64,000 bases of DNA. It comes from Planctomycetes bacterium B3_Pla. Its GTDB lineage: Bacteria; Planctomycetota; Phycisphaerae; Sedimentisphaerales; Anaerobacaceae. A model generated the notes under the pieces. The model was not told the DNA's origin. It was given only the letters and a program-made list of their open reading frames with translations, and did not search any database. Of the stretch, positions 53,575-62,301 are shown piece by piece; position 1 is the first letter of the stretch; each line of letters starts with the position of its first letter. The stretch is from assembly GCA_005223045.1 (NCBI GenBank), contig NJBM01000014.1:1-64000 (forward strand), written 5' to 3'. Made by a program: the position numbers and the translations under genes.

Positions 53575-54660
53575 TTACTTGCCCGCCTTCGGCTCGTCGG
53601 TGTAGGCGTTGTTAGACACGTTGGTCTTGCCGGACGAGCGCACAGCCTCTCGTGCTTCGCTGTGTCTTACGAACCAGTTGTGGTGCACGTCGCACTTTTC
53701 CTGCGGCACTCCACGGATGACCACCGGCGTCTGCGGGGCCCGGAATGTGTTATTGTATATCTCGATCGATGTTCCTGCGATGTCGGTGCCGTCTTTGCGA
53801 TCGCGCCCTCCGTGCATGTCGAAACAATGGCTCAGCGAGACGCCCAGTTCGATGTTATGCCGGGCCACGTAACTGTTGCCGGGCCGGCCCGTACCTGCGA
53901 TTGAATGCCGGTTCCAGTTGAACAGGTTGTGCTCGATCAGCGACGACGCGGTGTTATGGCATACACCGTACCCCAAACCCTGATACTGGCAATGGTGGAT
54001 ATAGTTGTGATGGATATGGTGATCGTCGCCGGTGACCAGGTTTATGCCCGCATGGGAAAAGCCTGATATCTCACAGTTGTCCACTTCAAGACGAGCGTGC
54101 CGGGTTGTTATGCCGTTTGAAGTGGGCAGTTTGTAGTAGTATTTATGTCCGTCGCCGCCCTTGCCGAACGAGCGGCGATGATGGTCGATGTATCGCTTGG
54201 GGTTGGGTCCCTGGATGCGCAAGCCCGTGACGCGCACGTCCGGCCCGGCAGCGCGGATCATTACCGGCGTCTTCAGCGCATCGCTGGTGAGCAGCGCGCC
54301 TCTGGACTCGCCATGTCCGCGATCCCCAGCCAACGTGACGCCTTCCGGGACTTCGAGGACGAGCTGTTCGATATAGATGCGGGCGGTCAGGTCAATTACC
54401 GCCTCTGCGGGGATGAACACGGTCTGCCCTGATTTTGCTTTCGACAGCGCTTCCAGCAGGGCGTCCAGATCTGAGGCTGTGTAGTGGCAGTGGCCCTTTG
54501 TAATGATGTTTGCGTAGCCGTCTCCGCCGCCGGTCGGTCTGCGCTCGTCAGGTCTGGCTCCATAAACGACGTTGTCAATCTCTACCCACGTCTGCTCGTC
54601 GGCAGCAACGCATGACGATGCAGCACAAAAGAGTACAAGTACTACCGGCAAAGTCTTCAT
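53575..54660 (-). CDS. Secreted pectate-lyase-like parallel beta-helix protein (2)
   Basis: About 361 aa from ATG 54660 (GTG 54672 has no room for its ribosome-binding site). Signal peptide at 1-20. Beta-helix coils include TLAGDRGHGESRGALLTS, VRVTGLRIQGPNPK, LEVDNCEISGFSHAGINLVTG and HHIHHNYIHHCQYQGLGYG, resembling pectate lyase superfamily proteins. His-rich coils (DDHHIHHNYIHH) are notable. Only 13 bases separate its stop from that of beta-helix protein 1 on the other strand. It follows a ceramidase-family gene by 15 bases. Confidence 0.85.
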   Translation of the reverse strand: MKTLPVVLVLFCAASSCVAADEQTWVEIDNVVYGARPDERRPTGGGDGYANIITKGHCHYTASDLDALLEALSKAKSGQTVFIPAEAVIDLTARIYIEQLVLEVPEGVTLAGDRGHGESRGALLTSDALKTPVMIRAAGPDVRVTGLRIQGPNPKRYIDHHRRSFGKGGDGHKYYYKLPTSNGITTRHARLEVDNCEISGFSHAGINLVTGDDHHIHHNYIHHCQYQGLGYGVCHNTASSLIEHNLFNWNRHSIAGTGRPGNSYVARHNIELGVSLSHCFDMHGGRDRKDGTDIAGTSIEIYNNTFRAPQTPVVIRGVPQEKCDVHHNWFVRHSEAREAVRSSGKTNVSNNAYTDEPKAGK

Positions 54661-54675
54661 GCTGTCTGTCACCTC

Positions 54676-56076
54676 CTACCTGACGGCGTCCATCGCCCGT
54701 TTGACTATCTGCTTGATCTCATCTTCGATCTTTTCAGTAAACGGCGCCGGCAGAAAGTAGGCATGTTGCGAGGTCAGACCTTCGTAACCGCCTTCACGAA
54801 CGATCCGCTTGTCCGGGATATACGAGCTTGTGCCGTTCGCATAACCAACCACCATCGCCTGCCCGGTGGGCGCCATCGCGCGGAGCATCGGCCCCCAGGG
54901 GCTGCAAATTTCGCCTTCCATGCCGAACACCATTAACCTGTCGCCGAGCTTCCAGACCTGCACGTCGTAGCGGAAGCTCTCACTATAATCGGGCAGCGCT
55001 AACGATTGCCTGGCTGTCCAGGTCTGCCAACTGTGCCTTTGCCCGCCCTTTTTCGGCTCCGGGAAGGCCTGCCGTTCGATTTCCTCTTGCGACCAGCGCC
55101 GGCCGTAGCTGATCTGCCCGGTTGCCAGCGAGCAGGCCAACTGCCCGCTGAGCGGGACCATCCGCCCGGTTTCAAGCTGCGCCAACACAGCCCTTGCCAG
55201 CTTTTCGCCCGCCGCCTTCGCTCGTTTCGGATCGCCGGAAAAGACCAGTTTGCCGGTGTCCGGGTCCTCATGGACAATCTTGGCGTCGCCGCCGCATCCC
55301 TGGACGAACAGCGCCTTGGTATCGGGCAGTGCGGCAGTCAGGTAATCTCGCATTGCGCCGGGATAGTCGGGGCTCCACTTTTCGATGACGCCCGAGCTGG
55401 TCGGATGGCAGGCATGACCTACAATAAGCAGTTGTTGCGGCTTGCCGCTGCGCTTGGCGCGAAGGATCGGCGTATGTCCGTCGAACGAGCCTTCCCTGTA
55501 CGGGCCCCAGGTGATCCTGCCGTCCACCGGGAGGCGGCGATTGCAGCCGATGCCGCGAAAATCGAACCAGCCGTACTCGACCGCCGCCGGAGACAGGTTC
55601 TCAATCGCCGCCGCAACGCAGGCGAGGATTTTCCTTTCCAGCAGGTCCATGTACCACACGTTCGGTGCCCCGAGACTAAAGCCCATGCGGAACCTGACCG
55701 CCGGGCCCCAATGTGTGTGCGAGGGCGCGAGCATGATATTCTCTGCCGGGACGTCGTGTTTAGATTTTATCGAGCGGCGAATCGCCTCGACCATAACGCG
55801 GTCGAAGTCGAGAATGTCAACTGTGATGAGCACGCCGGTATTATCTTCTGCGTCGCGCAGGACCACAACCTGGGTCAGCAGCGGCGACAGCGCACCTTTG
55901 GCATACCGCTCCCTGCCGAAACCGGACATCTGCACCTGCCCCGGCGCCGGCGTAATATCCGCCTCGGCATAACCAACCGACCACGCCGGTTCGCCCGCCT
56001 CCCCGCCGCTTGCGACCGGGCACAGCAGACTCACAAACGCCGTTACTGCCGCAACTAAGAACCACAAATTTCTCAT
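54676..56076 (-). CDS. Secreted neutral/alkaline ceramidase-family protein (2)
   Basis: 466 aa. Signal peptide at 1-25 (WFLVAAVTAFVSLLCPVASGG). The family pattern WSVGYAEADITPAPGQVQMSGFG, GVLITVDILDFDRVMVE, MLAPSHTHWGPAVR and HACHPTSSGVIEKWSPDYPGAM, with FVQGCGGDAKI, is intact, including the His-x-His metal ligands. The protein is a different subtype from the other ceramidase-family protein in this window (different spacing and C-terminus). It leads the minus-strand pair with beta-helix protein 2. Confidence 0.85.
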   Translation of the reverse strand: MRNLWFLVAAVTAFVSLLCPVASGGEAGEPAWSVGYAEADITPAPGQVQMSGFGRERYAKGALSPLLTQVVVLRDAEDNTGVLITVDILDFDRVMVEAIRRSIKSKHDVPAENIMLAPSHTHWGPAVRFRMGFSLGAPNVWYMDLLERKILACVAAAIENLSPAAVEYGWFDFRGIGCNRRLPVDGRITWGPYREGSFDGHTPILRAKRSGKPQQLLIVGHACHPTSSGVIEKWSPDYPGAMRDYLTAALPDTKALFVQGCGGDAKIVHEDPDTGKLVFSGDPKRAKAAGEKLARAVLAQLETGRMVPLSGQLACSLATGQISYGRRWSQEEIERQAFPEPKKGGQRHSWQTWTARQSLALPDYSESFRYDVQVWKLGDRLMVFGMEGEICSPWGPMLRAMAPTGQAMVVGYANGTSSYIPDKRIVREGGYEGLTSQHAYFLPAPFTEKIEDEIKQIVKRAMDAVR

Positions 56077-56308
56077 AAATTAAGTGTATCTGTTGACAAC
56101 CGGATGTCCACCGAAAAATTGAGGCGTGAGAAAGAGCTTGAAAATTGTGTCCTGCTCCCTTTGACTATGTCGAGAGGTGTGCGGGCAAATTACTCACTTT
56201 TGCCTGGATTTTTTTATAGAAGTGGTGATTTTTTTGATCTGTCGAGCGTTATTGTTTAATGAGACTGCAATGACTAAAAAACATCGATCAGTTTGGAAAG
56301 GCGCAATC

Positions 56309-58423
56309 ATGTTCAATTCGAGAATACTGAGAAGTGCACTCATCCTTGTCACAGCAGCGATGTTGACGGCAGGTTACGGGCGTGCAACAGAGAATGAGGG
56401 AGACGGAGTGACGATGGAATTCGTTCGGATACCTGCCGGTGAATTCATGATGGGTTCCCCTGTTGGAGAATCCGGTCGACGTGACAATGAGGGGCCGCAA
56501 CATCGAGTCAAACTTACTGAGCCATTCTACATGTTGACCACGGAAGTAACTCAACAGCAGTACATCCAGATAATGGGGGTCAATCCGAGCTATTTCAAGG
56601 GTGCAGACAATCCGGTAGAAATGGTGTCATGGAATGATGCAGTGGAGTTTTGTCGCAAGCTGTCCGAGAAAACGGGAAGGGAAATAACACTGCCAATGGA
56701 GGCCCAATGGGAATATGCCTGCAGAGCGGGCACGGACACAAGGTTCAGCTTTGGTGAGAATGACCAGTTCCTTGAATCGTACTGCTGGTATGGGGTGAAC
56801 AGTGACCGAAAGAGCCATCCAGTAGCAACGAAAAAACCAAACGCCTGGGGCCTCTATGACATGCACGGAAATGTACAAGAGTGGTGCAGTGATCGGTTCG
56901 ACAGCCATTATTACTCGAATAGCCCGAGCGTTGATCCCAAGGGGCCGTCGAACGGAGAGCTTGAACTTCGCGTCTTTCGCGGTGGCTCCCACCCCTACGT
57001 GCCGGATTTCTGCCGCTCGGCGACTCGCAAGGGGAGCACGCCGGACGACCTAGGTGGCGTCATCGGATTTCGTCCAGTATTTCCAGGTAAGGCCGACAAT
57101 GGCAAAAAGGTTATAGATATTGCTCTGGCAACAGAAGCTGACAAGGTCGCCATTCCTCAGGAGCAGACGCGCAAGATCCAGCTTGCTGACGGCTTAATCA
57201 TTACTGGTGTGGTACGAGATGAAGCAGGTATGCCGATTGATGGCGTCGAGATCGGAATGTTACGAGACGTGAATTGGGATTCCCGTTTGTATGGCAAAGG
57301 CATGTTCGAGGTCAGTTGGAAACCACATAGATCGAGAGGACGTCAAATCAGATACTATCTTCTGGCCCGACACACGCAACGGAATCTCATCGCACTTGTG
57401 GAAATTGATGAGAAGACAAAGACACTTGATATCAAGCTCGAGCAAGGCCTGATTATCATTGGAAAAGTTGTAAACACCGACGGAAAAAGAATCAAAGGCG
57501 CTGACATTACGACGATACTACAGGGCTCCAATTGGCGTTCGAGCCTTCCGAGCCTCGACACGCGCACTGATGTGGAAGGAAGATTTGATGTCAGGGCCTT
57601 ACCAATGGGACATAAATATAGTATGATTGTGAGAGGTCGGGGATACGGTAGAGAACAAATCGAAGTTCATACTGACAAGGCACCTGATAATCGCGTAGAC
57701 GTAGGCCCAATAGTGCTCGCTACGGCAGATCTCACCGTTACAGGCATCGTGGTCGATCCAAACGATGAACCTGTGGGGCTTGCCCTGGTCGGATGCTCCG
57801 GTAAAGGCCAAGAAGGCGCCAGCACTCTAACCGGTCCAGACGGCAAGTTCAAACTTGATGGGATTTGCAAAGGCAAGGTTCGGATATCGGCAAGCGTTGG
57901 TGGATCTGGCAGAACGAATATGTCCGGTTCTGTTGAGACTGAGGCAGGAGCAACCGATGTCAAAGTCGTGATGACCAAGAGTCGCGTATCCCTACCCAAG
58001 GGTAGAACATGCTTTCCCGCCGAGACCGGTGTCTGGATAAATGGGGAGGTTGTGCCCATCTCAAAAGTTGACCGGGGGCAGACTGTCGGCCCTCTCGCCC
58101 GTGCCGAGCCGACAGCACCCTTCGGGCAAGTTGAAACGATTGAAGAGCACGAAGGCATATTTGAATGCCGCGATATAGTGCTCGAGAACGGAAATCGCAT
58201 AAGCGTTGTAGATGCACACTGTTTCATGCTCGATTCCGGACAGTGGATCGCGGCACCGGACCTGAGAAACGGCCAGAGACTTAGAACATTAGACGGCACA
58301 ATCGGCATAAAAAGCGTGACAACCAGAGCAAATCCTTTTGTCGGCAAGGTCTATAATCTCAGGGTCAAGAACTCAGACCGATACATGATAGGAATAGATG
58401 CCGTGATCGTACGTGATTATTAA
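56309..58423 (+). CDS. Secreted SUMF1-like protein with regulatory beta domains and C-terminal Hint domain
   Basis: About 704 aa from ATG 56309 (gaaagg at 7 bases; ATG 56270 is possible). Signal peptide at 1-28. Residues 32-258 form a SUMF1/formylglycine-generating-enzyme-type domain (FVRIPAGEFMMGSP, EVTQQQY, MEAQWEYACRAG, MHGNVQEWCSD, FRGGSHPYVPDFCR, GFRPVF). The first of the two catalytic Cys of true FGE is replaced (Tyr in the HPYV stretch), so it is probably not an active FGE. Residues 295-560 hold three carboxypeptidase-regulatory-like beta domains. Residues 568-704 look like a Hint domain: Cys568 in RTCFPAETGVWI, His637-Cys638 in DAHCFML, WIAAPDLRNGQRLRT and KVYNLRVKNSDRYMIGIDAVIVRDY-type end. 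See findings. Confidence 0.85.
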   Translation: MFNSRILRSALILVTAAMLTAGYGRATENEGDGVTMEFVRIPAGEFMMGSPVGESGRRDNEGPQHRVKLTEPFYMLTTEVTQQQYIQIMGVNPSYFKGADNPVEMVSWNDAVEFCRKLSEKTGREITLPMEAQWEYACRAGTDTRFSFGENDQFLESYCWYGVNSDRKSHPVATKKPNAWGLYDMHGNVQEWCSDRFDSHYYSNSPSVDPKGPSNGELELRVFRGGSHPYVPDFCRSATRKGSTPDDLGGVIGFRPVFPGKADNGKKVIDIALATEADKVAIPQEQTRKIQLADGLIITGVVRDEAGMPIDGVEIGMLRDVNWDSRLYGKGMFEVSWKPHRSRGRQIRYYLLARHTQRNLIALVEIDEKTKTLDIKLEQGLIIIGKVVNTDGKRIKGADITTILQGSNWRSSLPSLDTRTDVEGRFDVRALPMGHKYSMIVRGRGYGREQIEVHTDKAPDNRVDVGPIVLATADLTVTGIVVDPNDEPVGLALVGCSGKGQEGASTLTGPDGKFKLDGICKGKVRISASVGGSGRTNMSGSVETEAGATDVKVVMTKSRVSLPKGRTCFPAETGVWINGEVVPISKVDRGQTVGPLARAEPTAPFGQVETIEEHEGIFECRDIVLENGNRISVVDAHCFMLDSGQWIAAPDLRNGQRLRTLDGTIGIKSVTTRANPFVGKVYNLRVKNSDRYMIGIDAVIVRDY

Positions 58424-58582
58424 CATGGAGCCTCATCAACTGTTTAATCTGCCGGAAAATGACATGATTCATGCTTGACTTGGCGAGCCGGGCTTGCAAT
58501 ACTTGTGAACACTTTGGCTGGAGGCAGTGTAGGTCCTGGTAGTACCAAAGAATCAGAATCACGTTTTAGGTAGGAGCATGAC

Positions 58583-59821
58583 ATGGGTAGAATTGGGCGT
58601 TCAGTGAGAATATTTGCGTTCTCAATGGTAATCTGCGGTTCGGCGTTAGCGGCATCGGGCGCGAGCGATGAATGGCCCTGCTGGCGCGGGGCAGAGCGGG
58701 ACGGCAAGTCTCCGGATACCGGCTTGCTAAAAGAATGGCCTCAGGAGGGGCCTGAACTTCTGTGGCAGGTGAACGGTATTGGGACAGGCTTCTCGACCGT
58801 AGCCGTGACCGGCGGCATCATTTACACAACGGGGGACGTGGACGGCAAACTCCTGCTGTTTGCTTTTGATATAAACGGCGCGCCCAAGTGGAAGGCGCCG
58901 ATCGACAAGGCCTGGACCAAGAACACTCTCGGCTCGCGTTCAACTCCAACCGTTGATGGAGACAGGGTGTATATTCTCTCCGGCCACGGAATCCTGGCAT
59001 GTCTCGATTCGAGTACGGGTGATCGGAACTGGTCGAAGGATTTGAAGCAGTTCGGCGGCAAACCCGGAGCGTGGGGATATGCCGAATCGGTCCTGATTTA
59101 CGAAAACCTTGCCATCGCCAAGCCGGGCGGGACTAATTGCGTAATAGCACTCGATAAGATCACCGGAGAGACTGTCTGGCAAAGCAAGGGATTTAACGCG
59201 GGCCCCGAATACGGTTCGTGCGTGCCGTTCAGCTATGAGGGGACCGGCATGATCGTCACCGGCACCCGCGGAGGCGTCGTGTGCCTCTCGGCCAAAACCG
59301 GCCAAGTGCTATGGAGCAATGACTGGTCTGCAAAGAACGTTGCGAACTGTCCGGACCCTGTGTACGCAGACGGCCACGTATTCTGGGCAAACGGCTACAA
59401 AAAGGGTGGGATATGCCTGAAACTAAGTTCCGACGGCAACAAGGTCTCGGCAGAAGAAGCGTGGACAACAAAGGATATGGTCTGTCATCACGGAGGCTAC
59501 ATTGTCCACGAGGGCCACATCTACGGCAACCACAGTAACGGATGGTCATGCCTGAACCTCAAGACGGGTGAAGTGAAGTGGAACGAAAGAGCAGTAGGCA
59601 AAGGCTCGCTTTGTTATGCCGACGGCATGTTGTATCTCTTCGGGGAAAGAGGAGGCAAAACCGCCCTGGCAACCTGTTCGCCGGAAGGGCTGGTCGTCAA
59701 AGGCAATGTGACTGTTAAGGGCAGCGGCCCGAGCTGGGCGCACCCGGTTGTCATAGGCGGACGGCTGTACCTTCGATACGCCGACAATCTTTACTGTTTC
59801 GACGTCAGAGCAAAGGATTAG
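58583..59821 (+). CDS. Secreted PQQ/BamB-like beta-propeller protein
   Basis: 412 aa; ATG with taggag upstream. Signal peptide at 1-23. The typical start WPCWRGAERDGKSPDTGLLKEW and blade repeats (ITGETVWQSKGF, AKTGQVLWSNDW, LKTGEVKWNERAVG) fit secreted PQQ-type propellers of planctomycetes. No quinoprotein active-site residues could be identified; a scaffold or sugar-related role is likely. About 160 bases separate it from the SUMF1-Hint gene. Confidence 0.87.
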   Translation: MGRIGRSVRIFAFSMVICGSALAASGASDEWPCWRGAERDGKSPDTGLLKEWPQEGPELLWQVNGIGTGFSTVAVTGGIIYTTGDVDGKLLLFAFDINGAPKWKAPIDKAWTKNTLGSRSTPTVDGDRVYILSGHGILACLDSSTGDRNWSKDLKQFGGKPGAWGYAESVLIYENLAIAKPGGTNCVIALDKITGETVWQSKGFNAGPEYGSCVPFSYEGTGMIVTGTRGGVVCLSAKTGQVLWSNDWSAKNVANCPDPVYADGHVFWANGYKKGGICLKLSSDGNKVSAEEAWTTKDMVCHHGGYIVHEGHIYGNHSNGWSCLNLKTGEVKWNERAVGKGSLCYADGMLYLFGERGGKTALATCSPEGLVVKGNVTVKGSGPSWAHPVVIGGRLYLRYADNLYCFDVRAKD

Positions 59822-59848
59822 TAACGGTTCCGGCCGAGCAGATGGCTG

Positions 59849-60937
59849 CTACGAAATCCGACCCAGGATGCGATCCAGAGAGTCCGATGTCTGGTAAATC
59901 AGGGCCTCCGGATAGTGCGGATAGGGATGAAAATACTCGAACGTGACGTATCCGCGGTATCCCGTCTTATCCAGCTCATCCATCACGGCGGGCCAGTTAG
60001 TTGTGCCGTCCAGCAGCGGACGAAACGTTTCCAGCGAATAGTCCGTGCTCTTTTTCGAGAATTCCTTGAAGTGGATATTCCGGATGCGCTTGCCCAATAT
60101 CGGCACCCAGTGCTCGGGATGCTGAAATATCGAGATGTTACCTGTGTCGAAATGAATCCTTAAATGATCGCTTTGGAAAGAGTCCACAAAATCGTTCATT
60201 TCCATCGGGGTCATGAGGTAGCCGCTAAAGAAAATATTCTCGACGTTCAGGAAAACATTCAGCTTCTCGGCCTGGGGCAGCAGCTTTCCAACGGATTCTC
60301 TAGCGCGGCGGTCGCAGACGTCGTTGCGTACCGGCTCATAATCGTCTCGCCAGGGGATGTGAACCGCGCCCGGTACGAGCAGCACGTTCTCAACCCCGAG
60401 GTCGTGTGCGGCCTGGGCGATTTTGCCGGCCAATTCGAGACCTCTTGCGCGTTTGCCCGGATCGTTGCTGGTCAAAGGATAGGGCCAGAATAGAAAGGAG
60501 CAAAGCCCGCTGATCCGGATGCCGATCTTGTCGGCCAGTCGCCGAATCTCCTGGTAGTCTTTCGCGCCCGACTTCGGCGAAAGGTCGTTCTCCATGTCGT
60601 AATTCAATTCGATGCCGTCGAAACCTGCGTCCTTAGCCAACTGAAGGCATTCCTTCAGATTCATTCGCTGCGGATAGGGAAACGCCCACTGGTTGATGGA
60701 TTTCTTCATGGCATAGCGTTTGAGCGAGCCTTTTCGCGGATCGGGCGTGCGTTTTGCCGCCTCGGCCCGAGTGCTGCCGGAAAACGCCGCAGCGCTTGTT
60801 GAAGCCAGCATGGCTTTGATGACGTTGCGACGCGTCAGGCAATTGTGTCCCGGCGGCAAGATACGGGCCTGCGAGTCATCAGTGCGGCTGCCTTTTGGTC
60901 TGTTTTGAGAAGTGATGGAATCTTTCATGGCGCACAT
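59849..60937 (-). CDS. Tat-exported sugar phosphate isomerase/epimerase-family protein
   Basis: About 362 aa from ATG 60937, with aggag upstream. The N-terminal TRRNVIKAMLASTSAAAF, about 35 residues in, is a twin-arginine signal. The rest is an AP-endonuclease-2/xylose-isomerase-like TIM barrel: DAGFDGIELNYDMENDLSP, GVENVLLVPGAVHIP, VFLNVENIF, LRIHFDTGNISIF, IRNIHFKEFS and GYVTFEYFHPYP hold the expected Glu, Asp, His and Glu metal ligands. Such proteins isomerise or epimerise sugars and often accompany Gfo/Idh/MocA enzymes; one lies 1.4 kb downstream, on the other strand. Confidence 0.87.
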   Translation of the reverse strand: MCAMKDSITSQNRPKGSRTDDSQARILPPGHNCLTRRNVIKAMLASTSAAAFSGSTRAEAAKRTPDPRKGSLKRYAMKKSINQWAFPYPQRMNLKECLQLAKDAGFDGIELNYDMENDLSPKSGAKDYQEIRRLADKIGIRISGLCSFLFWPYPLTSNDPGKRARGLELAGKIAQAAHDLGVENVLLVPGAVHIPWRDDYEPVRNDVCDRRARESVGKLLPQAEKLNVFLNVENIFFSGYLMTPMEMNDFVDSFQSDHLRIHFDTGNISIFQHPEHWVPILGKRIRNIHFKEFSKKSTDYSLETFRPLLDGTTNWPAVMDELDKTGYRGYVTFEYFHPYPHYPEALIYQTSDSLDRILGRIS

Positions 60938-61103
60938 AATATCCGGCTCCTGATATCCTATCTGACATTTGCCGTTATAGAACTCCAGCAACGCTGCCGA
61001 GCCTTGTCTCCAACGATAATATCAAGTCTTGCCGGAAAGTACAAGCATTCAGAACTTTACTCGTCAGAGACAACAATCTGATGCGGGCCGACCGGGCCGT
61101 TGT

Positions 61104-62018
61104 TTATGAACCGCCTGATTCTCGATACGTTGCTTTCGACTGGAACACTATTTCCAATCTGCACGAATGATGCTTTCCAAAGTCGATCAGTGCAACCGCA
61201 GAAGGCCTGGCCAGGCTGTCTGCATAAGTATGGGGCACGAGCAATACGGGGTTGGCATCTTCTACCCGTGAAGTAATTGTCTCTCCATTCGAGTTCTTGA
61301 TAGTCGAGGCAGAACGATACGAGTGAACCAGATCGCCATCTCCGTTGATGTGTACGAAGCCGGGTCTTCTGTTTGGGCGCCCCAAAGGCCTATTCAATTC
61401 GACACTCTTTTTGAATCTGTATGCACCGCCTTCTTGCTCCCATAGTTCGGAACTAATCTCGTACCGGCCTACCAAGGCCCCCATGTCAAACATGCGCTGC
61501 CGGGCGCGCTGGCAGGCGTTCGCTATCTTTAGAAGCACGCTTACGTAACTGTCCAGTCCTCCTGTCGCCTGCATTGAGTTCTTGTGTGCCCTTGCAATCG
61601 GTTCTATCGCCTGTAAGTACCTATCCCTGGTTTCAAAAATGTCAACAAGAGCTGTCTGCCAATCCGGATAGGCTTGCTCCGCAGATGAATCCCCAACGGC
61701 ATCCGGGCCGAACATTTGTCTATAGAACTCTATTGTGGCCAGGTCCACCTTAGCTTCTTCCAATTCCTCCTGGGCAGGCTGGATTCCCCTTGTCCCGTGC
61801 TTTGCAAGAGTCTCAAGATTCGGGCAATACCTGGCGTAAATATAGTCGCTCCCCGCCAGATCTTTGCATCGTCCGAAATATTGTTTGAAGAGAGTTCCGC
61901 CCTCAATGCGGGCGCTTTCGGCGTCGGCAAGATTCTCAACTGATTTGTCAAACTCCTCTTCGGCAAGTGCCGTGCAGCAGGTCTCGAACGATATCAGCAG
62001 CTCTTCGAATTTGGACAT
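61104..62018 (-). CDS. Hypothetical protein, no family recognised
   Basis: 304 aa. No signal peptide or membrane segment. The first 180 residues are predicted helical with possible coiled coil (residues 5-60 and 100-180). The last third is more mixed (FKKSVELNRPLGRPNRRPGF, TSRVEDANPVLLVPH). The frame is long and its coding character is convincing, but there is no recognisable ribosome-binding site or motif. Flanking genes are sugar-related but not on the same strand. Function unknown. Confidence 0.55.
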   Translation of the reverse strand: MSKFEELLISFETCCTALAEEEFDKSVENLADAESARIEGGTLFKQYFGRCKDLAGSDYIYARYCPNLETLAKHGTRGIQPAQEELEEAKVDLATIEFYRQMFGPDAVGDSSAEQAYPDWQTALVDIFETRDRYLQAIEPIARAHKNSMQATGGLDSYVSVLLKIANACQRARQRMFDMGALVGRYEISSELWEQEGGAYRFKKSVELNRPLGRPNRRPGFVHINGDGDLVHSYRSASTIKNSNGETITSRVEDANPVLLVPHTYADSLARPSAVALIDFGKHHSCRLEIVFQSKATYRESGGS

Positions 62019-62301
62019 TGCACTAACTGGAGATTAGGTACAGAATCCGGATATTCTTCTTACGGCACCATTATACAAGAAGTCATTAAGTTATAGAACT
62101 ACTAATGGCGAGCCGAGAACAGTTGAAATATGATTGTCAATGCTGTATTATACCGGACGAAAGTACAGGAGCACTATTTGTGGCATCAAACAGAAAATTG
62201 AAGTTGCATTTTCCTGCGTTCACGGCGTCTGATACATGCCCGTGTGCGTATGCCAGGAAAGCGAAATCCGATCAATTTCATCACCAATCCAGGAGGTAAA
62301 C

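Noticed and set aside
55006-56058. 350-codon plus-strand frame
   Set aside because: Lies opposite to a ceramidase-family gene with full motifs; no motif or start signal of its own.
56400-57084. SUMF1-like domain as the formylglycine-generating enzyme for the two sulfatases
   Set aside because: One of the two catalytic cysteines of FGE is absent and the protein is exported with a Hint domain; it fits a non-FGE member of the family better.
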